Counted from the stretch's first letter, positions 33,114 through 43,712 are shown. The stretch is DNA of 64,000 nt from Desulfatibacillum sp. (GCA_020725555.1 DYEU01000012.1:62001-126000), one strand, 5' to 3'. The notes: generated by a model not told the origin, from the sequence alone. Numbers and translations: made by a program.

Positions 33114-35000
33114 ATGCTGCCGCAGAAAGGGTTCACGACCCGGAACGTCCTCTTTGTCGGCGGGTTGGGCTTCGCCCTCTTTCAGCTCGTGCTGCCCGTC
33201 TTCGTCCACCTGATCGACCTCGAGCTACGGGCGCTCCATGTGCTCTTCGGCATTTCGCTCGCCTTCTTCCAGTTTCCCTTCCGCGCCGGCCGCGAGCGCC
33301 AGCGGCCGGGGTTCTGGACCTGGCTGGCGGCGGCGGCCGTGGCCGCGGCGACGCTCAACGTCTTCTTCAAGGCGATGGACATCTACGCCCGGCCCGGCAC
33401 GGCCGACACCGTGGACCTCGCCCTCGGCGCGGTGCTCTTCGTCCTCGTTCTCGAGGCCGGCCGGCGCACGATGGGGATCGCGGCCCCGATCCTTCTTCTC
33501 TCCCTGGTCGCCTACATCTACTGCGCGCCGTGGTTCCCCGGGGTCTGGCAGATGCGGCGGCTCTCCGGATCCTTTCTCCTCGGCTCGGTCTACTACTCCC
33601 CGCTCGGGATCTTCGGCGGGGTAACCGGGATGTCGGCGACCTTCATCGCCATGTTCGTCCTCTTCGGGGCGCTCCTTTCGGTCACCGGCGGGGGGCGGAC
33701 CTTCATCGATCTGGCGCTCGCGCTCACGGGGCGCTTCACGGGCGGGCCGGCCAAGACGGCCGTCGTGGCGAGCTCGCTCTTCGGCAGCATCTCGGGCAGC
33801 GCCGTCGCCAACGTCATGGTGACCGGCAACTACACGATCCCCCTGATGAAGAAGTACGGCTACGAGCCCGAGTTCGCGGCCTCGGTGGAGGCGATCTCCT
33901 CGACCGGCGGCGGGGTCACCCCGCCGATCATGAGCATCACGGCCTTCATGATGGCCGAGTTCCTGAACCTCTCCTACCTCAAGATCATCGTCTACGCCCT
34001 GATCCCCTGCGTCCTCTACTACACGGGGGTGATGGCCGGGGTCCACTTCCGCACCGTGCGCCTGGGCCTGAGGGGGCTACCGCGCGAGGAGATCCCGCCC
34101 TGGTCGGAGATCCTGCGCTTCAAGAAGCTCGCGGGCTTTCTCGTGCCCACGGGGACGCTGCTCTGGCTCATCTTCTCGGGCTACCCCCTCGTCGAGGCGG
34201 GCTTCTGGGCGTCGGCCGCGGCGCTCACGGTCTACGCCGTCAACCACGTGCGCGAGGTGGGCGGCCGCGAGCTCGCGGCCGGGGTGCTGCGCGCGCTCAG
34301 CGCGGGCGGCCTGGACATCGTGCGGCTGGTCCCGATCCTCGTCTGCATGAGCGTCCTCGTCAACCTGATCGGGGTGACGGGGCTCGCCCCGAAGCTCAGC
34401 GCGGTCATCCTCGAGATCGGGACCGAAAACCTCTACCTCTCGCTGTTGATCGCCTCGATCCTGCCGCTCGTTCTGGGGACCGCGCTGCCGGTGGTTCCGA
34501 CCTACCTCCTCTCCATGTCCATCTTGACGCCCGCGCTGCTCAAGCTCGGCGTGGACGAGGTCGCCGCCCACCTCTTCTACATCTACTGGGGGGTTCTCGG
34601 GGCGATCACGCCGCCCACCTGCGAGGCCGCCGTCGTCGCCGCCGGGATCGCCAAGGGAAACTGGGTGCGGACGGCGAACTATGCCATGAAGCTCGGCGCG
34701 GTCGCCTTCTGCCTGCCCTATTTCATGGTCCTTCACCCGGCGCTCGTCGCCCGCGACACGCCGGAGCGGATCGGGATCGCCGCGGTCACCGGCTTTCTGG
34801 GCGCCGTCAGCATGGCCTACGGGCTCTTCGGGCACGCCCCGTCGCGCTGGAACCCGCTCTTGCGGGTGCTGTTCTTCGCGGGCGGCATGATGATGCTCTT
34901 TCCCGGAATGGAGATCTCGGCGGCCGGCCTCGGGGTCGCCGCCGCAAGCCTCGTGCTCAACCGCCTCCTCGGAAACGCCCGCCCCGCCGCCGCGGCCTGA
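33114..35000 (+). CDS. TRAP transporter fused (4TM-12TM) permease, TAXI type
   Basis: 628 residues. The first 180 correspond to the small DctQ-like subunit and the rest to DctM, in one chain, as is normal in TAXI systems. The region SSLFGSISGSAVANVMVTGN and later STGGGVTPPIMSITAFMMAE is a strong family signature. The C-terminal part ends in a run of hydrophobic segments. The next gene starts 34 bases after the stop. Confidence 0.94.
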   Translation: MLPQKGFTTRNVLFVGGLGFALFQLVLPVFVHLIDLELRALHVLFGISLAFFQFPFRAGRERQRPGFWTWLAAAAVAAATLNVFFKAMDIYARPGTADTVDLALGAVLFVLVLEAGRRTMGIAAPILLLSLVAYIYCAPWFPGVWQMRRLSGSFLLGSVYYSPLGIFGGVTGMSATFIAMFVLFGALLSVTGGGRTFIDLALALTGRFTGGPAKTAVVASSLFGSISGSAVANVMVTGNYTIPLMKKYGYEPEFAASVEAISSTGGGVTPPIMSITAFMMAEFLNLSYLKIIVYALIPCVLYYTGVMAGVHFRTVRLGLRGLPREEIPPWSEILRFKKLAGFLVPTGTLLWLIFSGYPLVEAGFWASAAALTVYAVNHVREVGGRELAAGVLRALSAGGLDIVRLVPILVCMSVLVNLIGVTGLAPKLSAVILEIGTENLYLSLLIASILPLVLGTALPVVPTYLLSMSILTPALLKLGVDEVAAHLFYIYWGVLGAITPPTCEAAVVAAGIAKGNWVRTANYAMKLGAVAFCLPYFMVLHPALVARDTPERIGIAAVTGFLGAVSMAYGLFGHAPSRWNPLLRVLFFAGGMMMLFPGMEISAAGLGVAAASLVLNRLLGNARPAAAA

Positions 35001-35034
35001 GGCCTCCCGGGAGGGACCGGAAAGGATCCCCGCC

Positions 35035-36426
35035 ATGGTCCGACGCAAGGAAACCCTGCGCATCCTCTGCCCCAACGGGCACCTGGGGTTCGCCCCGACC
35101 AAGGAGGAGAGCTTCTGGATCGGGGCCGAGACCCGGCCCGATTACTACTGCTGCGACTCGGGCTCCGACGACATCGGGCCCGTGCCGCTCGGAACGGACA
35201 CGAGCGTCAGCCCCTACGACTGGCAGCTCCACGACCTCGAGCTCATGCTCCTCGCCGCGCGCCGCCAGGGGGTGCCGATGATGATCGGCTCGGCGGGCGA
35301 CACCGGGACGAACAGCCGGGTCGAGCGCTACATCGAGATCATCCGCAAGCTCGCCCGCAAGCACCGGCTCCGGGCCTTCAAGCTCGTCGCCTTTTACTCC
35401 GAGCTCGACAAGGCCGAGCTCCGGCGCCGCATGGAATCCGGGGTCGTGGTCGCGGGGCTGGACAACCGGCCCGCCCTGACGCGGGAGGAGCTCGAGGCGA
35501 CCGAGCGCATCGTGGCCATGGCCGGGGTCCATCCCTTCATGAAGGCGCTCGCCCTGGGGGCCGACGTCGTGATCGGCGGCCGGAGCAGCGACGCCGCGAT
35601 CTTCGCCGCGGCGGCCCTGCACGAGGGCTTCCCCGAGGAGCACGCCTACTACCTCGGCAAGGTGCTCGAGTGCGCCTCCTTCTGCGCCGAGCCCTACATG
35701 GCCAAGGAGACCGTGATCGGCACCGTGACCCACCGGGACGTGACCGTGACCGCCATGCACCCGGCGCAGCGCTGCACGGTCGCCTCGGTCGCCGGCCATG
35801 CGATGTACGAGCGCTCCAACGCCTTTTACGAGCATTTCGCGGGCGGCACCCTCGACATGACCGGCTGCCGCTACGAGCAGGTGGACGAGAAGAGCACCCG
35901 CGTCACGGGCCAGCGCTTCCTTGCCTCCGCAGACGGCATCCGCGTCAAGCTCGAAGGATCGGGCCGGGTGGGCGAGCGCTTTATCGGCATCGTCGGCATC
36001 CGCGACCCCTACTCCATCCGCCACATCGATCAGGTGATCGGCTGGGCCCGGAGCCAGGTCGAGGAGCGCTTCGCCGGCCGGCCCTACGAGCTCTACTACC
36101 ACGTCTACGGCCGAAACGGCGTCATGGGGGACCTCGAACCCGTGCGCGAGATCCGCAGCCACGAGCTCTGCATCGTCGTCGAGGGGGTCGCCCCCACGGC
36201 GGAGATGGCCGAGGAGGTGACCCTCATCGGCTCGCGCCAGATCTTCTACGCCCGGCTGCCCGAGGTGAAAGGGACCGCGGGGACGGCGGCCTTCGTGATC
36301 GACGGGGTGCTGCCCGCGCCGCCCGCCTACCGCTGGACGTTGAACCACGTGCTGCCGGTCGCCGACCCGCTGGAGCTGTTCCCGATCCGCGAGATGGTGA
36401 TCCGCGACGGGGAGGAGGGGGCATGA
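35035..36426 (+). CDS. AtuA family protein (DUF1446)
   Basis: 463 residues. RILCPNGHLGFAPTKEESFW, then SAGDTGTNSRVERYIEII and VIGGRSSDAAIFAAAALHEG, are the DUF1446 signatures; in Pseudomonas AtuA belongs to acyclic-terpene utilisation, but its reaction is undefined. It follows the permease by 34 bases and its stop overlaps the start of the DUF4387 gene, so it is the catabolic half of a transport operon. The role may be isomerase- or lyase-like on the imported acid; that is inference. Confidence 0.88.
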   Translation: MVRRKETLRILCPNGHLGFAPTKEESFWIGAETRPDYYCCDSGSDDIGPVPLGTDTSVSPYDWQLHDLELMLLAARRQGVPMMIGSAGDTGTNSRVERYIEIIRKLARKHRLRAFKLVAFYSELDKAELRRRMESGVVVAGLDNRPALTREELEATERIVAMAGVHPFMKALALGADVVIGGRSSDAAIFAAAALHEGFPEEHAYYLGKVLECASFCAEPYMAKETVIGTVTHRDVTVTAMHPAQRCTVASVAGHAMYERSNAFYEHFAGGTLDMTGCRYEQVDEKSTRVTGQRFLASADGIRVKLEGSGRVGERFIGIVGIRDPYSIRHIDQVIGWARSQVEERFAGRPYELYYHVYGRNGVMGDLEPVREIRSHELCIVVEGVAPTAEMAEEVTLIGSRQIFYARLPEVKGTAGTAAFVIDGVLPAPPAYRWTLNHVLPVADPLELFPIREMVIRDGEEGA

Positions 36427-36749
36427 GGACGGTCAAACTCGTCGATCTCGCCAAGACCATCCGCAGCAAGAACGCCGGCACCGACAAGATCACCTTCGAC
36501 ATCATCTTCCGCGAGAAGGAGAACTACGAGCGCGTGAAGCAAAGCGGGGTCCTCACGCGCGCGCGTGTGGCCGAGCTCTTCAACATCCCCCAGGAGCGGA
36601 TCAGCGACTTCCACGAGTTCGACCCCGCGCTCGCGATCAAGTTCACCCTCTACCGCAGCCGGCCGAGCGGCAGCCCCGGGGAAAGCGACATCTTCGGCTG
36701 CCAGCAGTACCCGCCGCTGCTCGACCTCGAGGTGCCGGTCGACCCCTGA
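36423..36749 (+). CDS. DUF4387 family protein (AtuA partner)
   Basis: 108 residues, starting RTVKLVDLAKTIRSKNAGTD, followed by ITFDIIFREKENYERVKQSG, the pattern of DUF4387 proteins found next to AtuA/DUF1446. Its ATG overlaps the AtuA stop (ATGA). The two probably form a complex. No catalytic residue is obvious. Last gene of the TAXI operon; convergent with putA. Confidence 0.88.
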   Translation: MRTVKLVDLAKTIRSKNAGTDKITFDIIFREKENYERVKQSGVLTRARVAELFNIPQERISDFHEFDPALAIKFTLYRSRPSGSPGESDIFGCQQYPPLLDLEVPVDP

Positions 36750-36801
36750 GGAACGGGGCGAAGCGGCCCCCCGCCGCGCCCGCGGCACGCCCCGGGCGGC
36801 G

Positions 36802-39800
36802 TCAGTCCTCGAACGCCGCCGCCCGGAAGCCGAGGTTCCCCCAGCGGTGGGTGTCGATCGAGAGGCTCTGGCCGCGGAGCCCGTGGAGGAGCTCGAGGCG
36901 GCCCTCCATGAGGACGGGGGCGCGGGCGACGTGGACGCCGCGCGCCGCGGCCGCGGCGAGGAGGCGGCCGGAGACGCGGTCGGGGGCCGCGGCGCGGAGG
37001 CGGCAGGTGTCGTCGAGGGCGGCGATCAGCTCCTCCTCGCCCTCCTCGACGCGCGACACGCCCGCCGCGAGGCGGAGGCCTTCCGGCCCCGACAGGAAAC
37101 GGGCCGCGGCGGTGTCGAGCCCGGGGGGCAGGCTGAGGCGCACGCGGTTTCCGGCCGCGCGCGCGGCGGCGAGGCGCACGACGGTCTCGAAGATCCCGTC
37201 CCGCGGGTCGAGGCGCACGACGACCGTCCCGGCGGGCAGAAACCGGTGCCGGTTTTCCTGGCCCCGCAGGTGGTAGGCGTCCGCCGGGGCGAACTCCCGC
37301 TCCATCGCCGCCAGCAGGCTGCGCAGGGCGACGACCGCGCGCCCGATCTCCGCCCGCTCTCCGGCGGGGAAGCGGCCTGAGGCGAGCATCTCCTCCCAGC
37401 GGCCGGCGAGCCGCCACAGGGGGGAGGTGTCGCGGACCGGCTCGAGGGGCGGCGGCCCGGTTTCCTCGACGTCGAGAAACTGCAGCGCGTAGTGGGGGCC
37501 CCCGGCCTGGATCCCCGCGCCGAAGGCCGACTGGCCCATGCCGCCGAAGGGCTGGCGGCCGACGATCGCCCCGGTCGTCGGCCGGTTGATGTAGAGGTTC
37601 CCGGCGCGGATGTGCTCCTGCCAGTAGGCCCACTCCCGCGGGTCGAGGCTCTCGAGGCCCGCGGTCAGCCCGTAGCCCGTCCGGTTGGCGAGGGCGACGG
37701 CATGGGCGAGGTCCCGCGCGCACATCACCGCGAGCACCGGCCCGAAGAGCTCCGTCAGGTGCACGGCGCTTCCGGGCCTCACCCCCCAGCGGATCCCCGG
37801 CGTCCACAGCTGCGGGTTGCCCCCCAGGGGGCGGGGGGCGGGGTCCCAGGACTCGCCGGGATCGAGCCGGGTCAAGGCCTCGCGCAGCGCCCCCTCCGGC
37901 GGCCGCACGAGCGGCCCCATGCGGCTTGCGAAATCCCAGGCCGGGCCCGCGCGAAACGAGGCCGCCGCGTCCGCGAGGCGGCGGCGGAAGGAGTCGTCCT
38001 CGTAGACCTCGCGCTCGAGGATGAGCAGCGAGGTCGCCGAGCACTTCTGGCCGCTGTGGCCGAAGGCGGAGACCACGACGTGGGCGATCGCCTGGTCGCG
38101 GTCCGCGGCCGCGGTGACGATGGTGGCGTTCTTGCCCCCGGTCTCGGCGGCCAGCGGCAGCCCCGGCCGGAGCCGCAGGATCTCGCGGGCGGTCTCGGTC
38201 CCGCCGGTCAGGACGGCGAAGTCGACCCGCGGGTCCAGGACGAGGCGGCGGCCCGCCTCCGCCCCCGCGCCGGGGACGAACTGCAGCGCGCTCGGCGGCA
38301 CCCCCGCCCGGATGAAGCAGCGGACCAGGAGCCAGCCGACGGTCACGGCGAGCGAGGAGGGCTTGAAGACGACCGTGTTGCCGGCCGCAAGGGCGGCGGC
38401 GATCCCGCCGCAGGGGATGGAGACCGGGAAGTTCCAGGGCGAGAGCACCGCGACGACGCCCTTGCCCCGGAGGCGAAGGTGGGGGGCGGCGAACCAGCGG
38501 CGCAGCGACAGGGGGTAGTAGCGCGCGAAGTCGACCGCCTCGGAGACCTCGGGGTCGGTCTCGGTGAAGAGCTTCCCCGTGGTCGCGGCCGCGGCGCCCA
38601 GGAATTCCCCGCGGGCGGCGGCGATTTCGCGGGCGGCGTCGAAGAGGATGCGCTCGCGCTCGGCGTGCGGCATGGCCCGCCAGCCGTCCGCATCGGCGCG
38701 GGCGGCGGCGATCGCCCGCTCGAGTTCGGCCTCCCCGGCCGCGGCGGTGCGGGCGACCGCGACGCGCAAGGGGAGTCGGTTGGGGTCGAGCTCCTCGCGG
38801 GCGCCCGGGCCGGGGGCGATCTCCTCGCCCGCGACCAGGAGCGGGACGGAAAGCGGCGGGGTGACGGGCGCGCGGCGCCAGCGGTCGCGGATCGCGGCGG
38901 CCCAGGCGCGGTTGGCGGCGAGCGCCCAGTCGGTGGGCGGCTCGTTGCGGAAGGCGGCCTCCGCGGCGAGGGGGGATGCGCCCCCGGCCGGCTCCCGGCC
39001 CCGGTCCTGGCGGCGGTGGGGGGCCGGCGGGGGGAGGATCAGGCGGCTTGCGGATTCGCGGAAGGCGGCGGCGAGCGCCTGCCAGGCGTCGTCGCCCGGG
39101 GCGAGGCTCCCGGCGTGGCGCAGGAAGTGGCCCCGACCCGTGTTTTCATCGAGCCTGCGCACGAGGTAGGCGATCGCCGCGAGGAAGTGGCGGCGCTCCG
39201 CCGTCGGGGCGTAGGTGAGCACCTCGAAGCCCCGGGCGGCGATCGCGCGCCGCAGCGGGTTGGCCATGCCCTCGAGCATCTCGATCTGGATGCGCTCCTT
39301 GACGCCGCGGCGCTCGGCCAGCCGGCAGGCGAAGGCGAGGTCGAAGGGATTGTGCGAGGCGATGCCGGGGCGCACGGCGCGGGTGCGCGCGGGGTCGAGC
39401 AGGAAGGCGACCATGCGCTTCCATTGGGCGTCGGTCTCGGCCTTCTCCTCGAAGCAGGCGAGCGGCCAGTTGCGGTGGGCGGCCTCCAGGCGCTCCATCT
39501 CGAGGTTGGCGCCCTTGACGATGCGGATCTTGATCGGGCTGCCGCCGCCCGCGACCCGCGCCTCGGCCCAGGCGCAGAGCTCGCGGAGGATCCCCCAGGA
39601 GTCCGGGAGGTAGGCCTGAAGCGCCATCCCGGCGAAGACCCCGCGGAGCTCGGGGCGCTCGAGGGCGCGGCGGAAGGCCGCGGCGGTGAGGGCGAGGTCG
39701 CGGAAGCCCTCCATGTCGAGGGTCACGGTCTTGGGGACCCACCGGCCGTCGGCGCGCAGGAAGCGGCGGCGGGCGGCCTCGCCGAAGAGGGGGGCGAGCC

Positions 39801-40428
39801 GCTCGGCGATCCGCGCGGCGTTTTCCTCGAAGGCGAGCGGCTCCATCCAGGGGACGAGGCTTGAGATCTTGACCGCGATCTGCTCGACGCCGGGGCGGCG
39901 GAGATCGGCGAGATAGGTTTCCAGGAAGGCCTGGGCCTCGGCCTCGCCCAGCACCTCTTCGCCGATGCGGTTGAGGTTGACCCGCAGGCCCTCCCGCCGG
40001 CGGGCTTCAAGGTAGGCGGCGAGCGGGGCGGGTTCGCCGGGGAGGATGACGTGGCGGCTCTCGCGGCGCAGCCCCGCGAAGACGGCCCGCACGGCCGCCG
40101 CCGGGAAAAGCGGGCCGAGGCGCAGCAGAAGCCGGAGGGCGAGCCGCTCGGGGGGCGAGAAAAAGCTTGGAATGCCCTCGGCGTCGAGCAGCGCGCGCAT
40201 CCCCCCGAGCGCGCGCCGCGGGTCGGCCGGCCGGAAGCCGCGGTCGATCCAGGCGACGAGCACGGCCTTGTCGTGCGCCGCGGCGGCCAGCCGGGAAAGG
40301 CGCCGGCCGCGGCGCCGTTCCGCGGGCGTCGCCTGCGCCGCCGCCTCCTCCCAGAGGCGCCGCGCGAGCGCCGGGGCTTCTTCGGCCGCGGCCGCGATCT
40401 CTTCCCAGGCGTCGGGCAACGGGGTCAT
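36802..40428 (-). CDS. putA: Bifunctional proline dehydrogenase / glutamate-semialdehyde dehydrogenase
   Basis: 1208 residues, start MTPLPDAWEEIAAAAEEAPA. PRODH domain to about residue 480 (PIKIRIVKGANLEMERLEA and IEMLEGMANPLRRAIAARGF hold substrate and FAD), then an aldehyde dehydrogenase (SPWNFPVSIPCGGIAAALAAG, catalytic Cys796 in FGHSGQKCSAT, Glu in LAAETGGKNA). The last 180 residues resemble the extra C-terminal ALDH-like domain of type B PutA. The N-terminal ribbon-helix-helix of E. coli PutA is absent, so it is not a DNA-binding repressor. Proline is converted to glutamate with electrons to quinone. It follows livF by 43 bases. Confidence 0.94.
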   Translation of the reverse strand: MTPLPDAWEEIAAAAEEAPALARRLWEEAAAQATPAERRRGRRLSRLAAAAHDKAVLVAWIDRGFRPADPRRALGGMRALLDAEGIPSFFSPPERLALRLLLRLGPLFPAAAVRAVFAGLRRESRHVILPGEPAPLAAYLEARRREGLRVNLNRIGEEVLGEAEAQAFLETYLADLRRPGVEQIAVKISSLVPWMEPLAFEENAARIAERLAPLFGEAARRRFLRADGRWVPKTVTLDMEGFRDLALTAAAFRRALERPELRGVFAGMALQAYLPDSWGILRELCAWAEARVAGGGSPIKIRIVKGANLEMERLEAAHRNWPLACFEEKAETDAQWKRMVAFLLDPARTRAVRPGIASHNPFDLAFACRLAERRGVKERIQIEMLEGMANPLRRAIAARGFEVLTYAPTAERRHFLAAIAYLVRRLDENTGRGHFLRHAGSLAPGDDAWQALAAAFRESASRLILPPPAPHRRQDRGREPAGGASPLAAEAAFRNEPPTDWALAANRAWAAAIRDRWRRAPVTPPLSVPLLVAGEEIAPGPGAREELDPNRLPLRVAVARTAAAGEAELERAIAAARADADGWRAMPHAERERILFDAAREIAAARGEFLGAAAATTGKLFTETDPEVSEAVDFARYYPLSLRRWFAAPHLRLRGKGVVAVLSPWNFPVSIPCGGIAAALAAGNTVVFKPSSLAVTVGWLLVRCFIRAGVPPSALQFVPGAGAEAGRRLVLDPRVDFAVLTGGTETAREILRLRPGLPLAAETGGKNATIVTAAADRDQAIAHVVVSAFGHSGQKCSATSLLILEREVYEDDSFRRRLADAAASFRAGPAWDFASRMGPLVRPPEGALREALTRLDPGESWDPAPRPLGGNPQLWTPGIRWGVRPGSAVHLTELFGPVLAVMCARDLAHAVALANRTGYGLTAGLESLDPREWAYWQEHIRAGNLYINRPTTGAIVGRQPFGGMGQSAFGAGIQAGGPHYALQFLDVEETGPPPLEPVRDTSPLWRLAGRWEEMLASGRFPAGERAEIGRAVVALRSLLAAMEREFAPADAYHLRGQENRHRFLPAGTVVVRLDPRDGIFETVVRLAAARAAGNRVRLSLPPGLDTAAARFLSGPEGLRLAAGVSRVEEGEEELIAALDDTCRLRAAAPDRVSGRLLAAAAARGVHVARAPVLMEGRLELLHGLRGQSLSIDTHRWGNLGFRAAAFED

Positions 40429-40471
40429 TCGCCGGATGGGTCTCCGCCGCCGGGGGCCGGCGCCCGCGGCG

Positions 40472-41185
40472 TCAGTGTTCTCCGAGGTAGGCCTTGCGCA
40501 CGATCTCGTTTTCGGCGAGGCGGGCGGCCGCGTCGCTGAAGAGGATCGCCCCCGATTGCAAGACGTAGCCGCGGCGCGCGATCTGCAAGGCCATGCGGGC
40601 GTTCTGCTCGACAAGCAGAATCGTCGTCCCGGCCTCGTTCAGCCGCCGGATGGTCTCGAAGATCCCGTCCACGAGCACGGGGGCGAGCCCCATGGAGGGC
40701 TCGTCCATGAGGAGGATCTTGGGGTTGGCCATGAGGGCCCGCCCCATGGCGAGCATCTGCTGCTCGCCCCCGGAGAGGGTGCCGGCGACCTGGCGCGAGC
40801 GCTCCTTGAGGCGGGGGAACAGGGCGAAGACGCGCTCGAGGTTTTCGGCGTTCCGGCGGCGGTCGGAACAGGTGAAGGCGCCCATGTCGAGGTTTTCGAG
40901 GACCGTGAGGCGGCCGAAGATCCGGCGCCCCTCGGGGACCTGAACGATCCCCTCGCGCACGACCTCGTGGGGGGGAAGGCGGGTCAGCTCCCGGCCCTCC
41001 AGGCGGATCGAGCCGCTGCGCGGCCGGAGCAGCCCGCTGGCGGTCTTGAGGAGGGTGCTCTTGCCGGCGCCGTTGGCCCCGATGATGGTGACGATCTCGC
41101 CGCGCTCGACCTCGACGGAGATGCCCTTCAGGGCGTGGATGTTGCCGTAGTAGGTGTGGATGTCCTGGATCTCGAGCATGGCCAT
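40472..41185 (-). CDS. livF: LIV-type ABC transporter ATP-binding protein LivF
   Basis: 237 residues with Walker A (GANGAGKST), signature LSGGEQQMLAMGRALMANPK and Walker B LLMDEPSMGLAP. LivF-like by the TIQ-variant ILLVEQNARMALQIA near the end. Energises uptake of branched-chain or other amino acids. ATG at 41185 (second at 41179) is preceded by GGAGGAAGAG. Confidence 0.93.
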   Translation of the reverse strand: MAMLEIQDIHTYYGNIHALKGISVEVERGEIVTIIGANGAGKSTLLKTASGLLRPRSGSIRLEGRELTRLPPHEVVREGIVQVPEGRRIFGRLTVLENLDMGAFTCSDRRRNAENLERVFALFPRLKERSRQVAGTLSGGEQQMLAMGRALMANPKILLMDEPSMGLAPVLVDGIFETIRRLNEAGTTILLVEQNARMALQIARRGYVLQSGAILFSDAAARLAENEIVRKAYLGEH

Positions 41186-41205
41186 GGCCGCCTCTTCCTC
41201 CCCCT

Positions 41206-41991
<786 letters not shown>

Positions 41992-42002
41992 GCGCTGCCT
42001 CC

Positions 42003-43712
42003 TTAGGGGCGGCCGGCGGCCGCTGCGGCGGGCGCATCGGGGGTCGGCCCGGCCTGCTCTTCGTGTTCGTGCAGCTCGCGGCGCCGGGTCGCCTCGGGCC
42101 AGAGCCCCTCGGGCCGCAAGAGCATCATCGCCACCAGTGCCGCGCCGTAGACGAGCAGGCGGTACTCGGCGAATTCCCGCAAGAGCTCGGGCAGCCCGAC
42201 GAGGGCGAAGGCGCCCACGATCACCCCCGGCATGCTGCCGATGCCGCCCACGATGATCACGCAGAGGATGTTGATCGAGATCATGACGTTGAAGGAGTGG
42301 GGGTAGACCGAGCCGATCTTGGTGGCGAAGATCGCCCCGCTCAGCGCCGAGAAGCCCGCGCCGGTCGCGAAGGCGAGCAGCTTGGCGGCCACGAGGTTGA
42401 TGCCCATCGCCTGGGCGACGTCCTCGTCCTCGCGCACGGCCATCCAGGCCCGGCCGAGGCGCGAGTCGCGCAGCCGCCAGGAGATGAAGCCGACGAGCAG
42501 GCAGCCGGCGAGGATGAGGTAGTAGATCTCCTGGGGGCCGCCGAACTCGAAGCCCACGATTTCGGCCTTGGGGATCTTGCCGATTCCCTGGGCCCCGCCC
42601 AGCCAGGGGCGAAGCGAGTCGGAGAGGACGAGAATGCGGATGATCTCGCCGAAGCCGAGGGTGGCGATCGCGAGGTAGTCCCCGCGCATCTTCAGGACCG
42701 GGATGCCGAGCAGGACGCCGGCGATCACCCCGAAGAGGACGGCGAAGGGCAGCGCCTGCCAGAAGGACAGGGAGAAAAAGCCGAGCTCGGGCGAGGTGAG
42801 GATGGCCACGGTGTACGAGCCGATCGCAAAGAAGGCGACGTAGCCGAGATCGAGCAGCCCCGCGAAGCCGACCACGATGTTGAGCCCGAGGCCGAGAAGC
42901 ACGTAGAGCCCGACGATGGTGAGGACCTCGCTCAGGAAGAGCCCGAGCGCCTGGGGCAGGATCGCAAGCACCAGGGCGAGCAAGGCGAAGGCCCCGATCC
43001 GCAGCCCCCGGCGGCCCCCGGGGGAGAGCCCCGCGATGCGGCCGCGGACGGCGGCCCCCTGGAGCGCCCAGAAGGCCGCGCCGGCGGCGGTGAGGACAAA
43101 GAGCGCGACCGCCCCGCCGGGGGAGAGCCCGAGCCCCTCGAAGACCAGATCGGCCAGGCCCGCGACCGGCCCCCAGGAGGAGAGGACCGGGTAGACCGTG
43201 TCCTGGAGCATGCCCAGGCCGGCGACGCAGACGAGCCCCGCCGTGACCGCGCGGCGCGGCACCGGCGGCAGAAGCCGCAGCCCTGCGGCCGCCGCCCCCG
43301 TGAGGAGCCCCGCCGCCAGGAGCAGGGCGAGCCCGACCTCGAGCTCCTCGCGCTGGAAGACGAGCATCTGGAACACGGCGGGGGAGGCGTTGATCAGGAC
43401 CTGCCGCAGGTTGACCGCCTTGGAGAGCAGGACAAGCAGCGCCAGGAGCGCCGCCGCGGCGAGCCCGCAGACCAGCCCCGCCGCGAGCGCCCGGCCCGTC
43501 CCGGCGCGCCGCAGCCCGCGGTCGGCGGCGAGGTAGGCGATGAAGAGCCCCGTGAAGAAGAGAAGCCCCTCGCCCATGGAGAGAACCCCGCTCACGATTT
43601 CGCGCTGGCTGAAGGCCTCCACGATCCCGACCAGGGTGAGGAGAACGAGGCAGGCCCCGGAGACGAGCCCCAGGCGCAGTCCCGGCAGGCGTTCCCGTGA
43701 TTCGGCGTTCAT
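42003..43712 (-). CDS. livM: LIV-type ABC transporter permease LivM with extended N-terminus
   Basis: 569 residues. The last 310 residues are a normal LivM permease (LGLNIVVGFAGLLDLGYVAF, then REIRILVLSDS-like EIIRILVLSDSLRPWLGGA and VAAKLLAFATGAGFSALSGA). The first 250 residues add about six or seven membrane segments (RLGLVSGACLVLLTLVGIVE onward), longer than the usual 330-460 residue LivM. Such extended LivM proteins exist, but the extra domain has no established role. Confidence 0.92.
   Translation of the reverse strand: MNAESRERLPGLRLGLVSGACLVLLTLVGIVEAFSQREIVSGVLSMGEGLLFFTGLFIAYLAADRGLRRAGTGRALAAGLVCGLAAAALLALLVLLSKAVNLRQVLINASPAVFQMLVFQREELEVGLALLLAAGLLTGAAAAGLRLLPPVPRRAVTAGLVCVAGLGMLQDTVYPVLSSWGPVAGLADLVFEGLGLSPGGAVALFVLTAAGAAFWALQGAAVRGRIAGLSPGGRRGLRIGAFALLALVLAILPQALGLFLSEVLTIVGLYVLLGLGLNIVVGFAGLLDLGYVAFFAIGSYTVAILTSPELGFFSLSFWQALPFAVLFGVIAGVLLGIPVLKMRGDYLAIATLGFGEIIRILVLSDSLRPWLGGAQGIGKIPKAEIVGFEFGGPQEIYYLILAGCLLVGFISWRLRDSRLGRAWMAVREDEDVAQAMGINLVAAKLLAFATGAGFSALSGAIFATKIGSVYPHSFNVMISINILCVIIVGGIGSMPGVIVGAFALVGLPELLREFAEYRLLVYGAALVAMMLLRPEGLWPEATRRRELHEHEEQAGPTPDAPAAAAAGRP

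Noticed and set aside
40429-40614. Longer N-terminus for PutA
   Set aside because: It would overlap the end of livF and is Arg/Ser-rich; MTPLPDAWEE starts the conserved-looking part.
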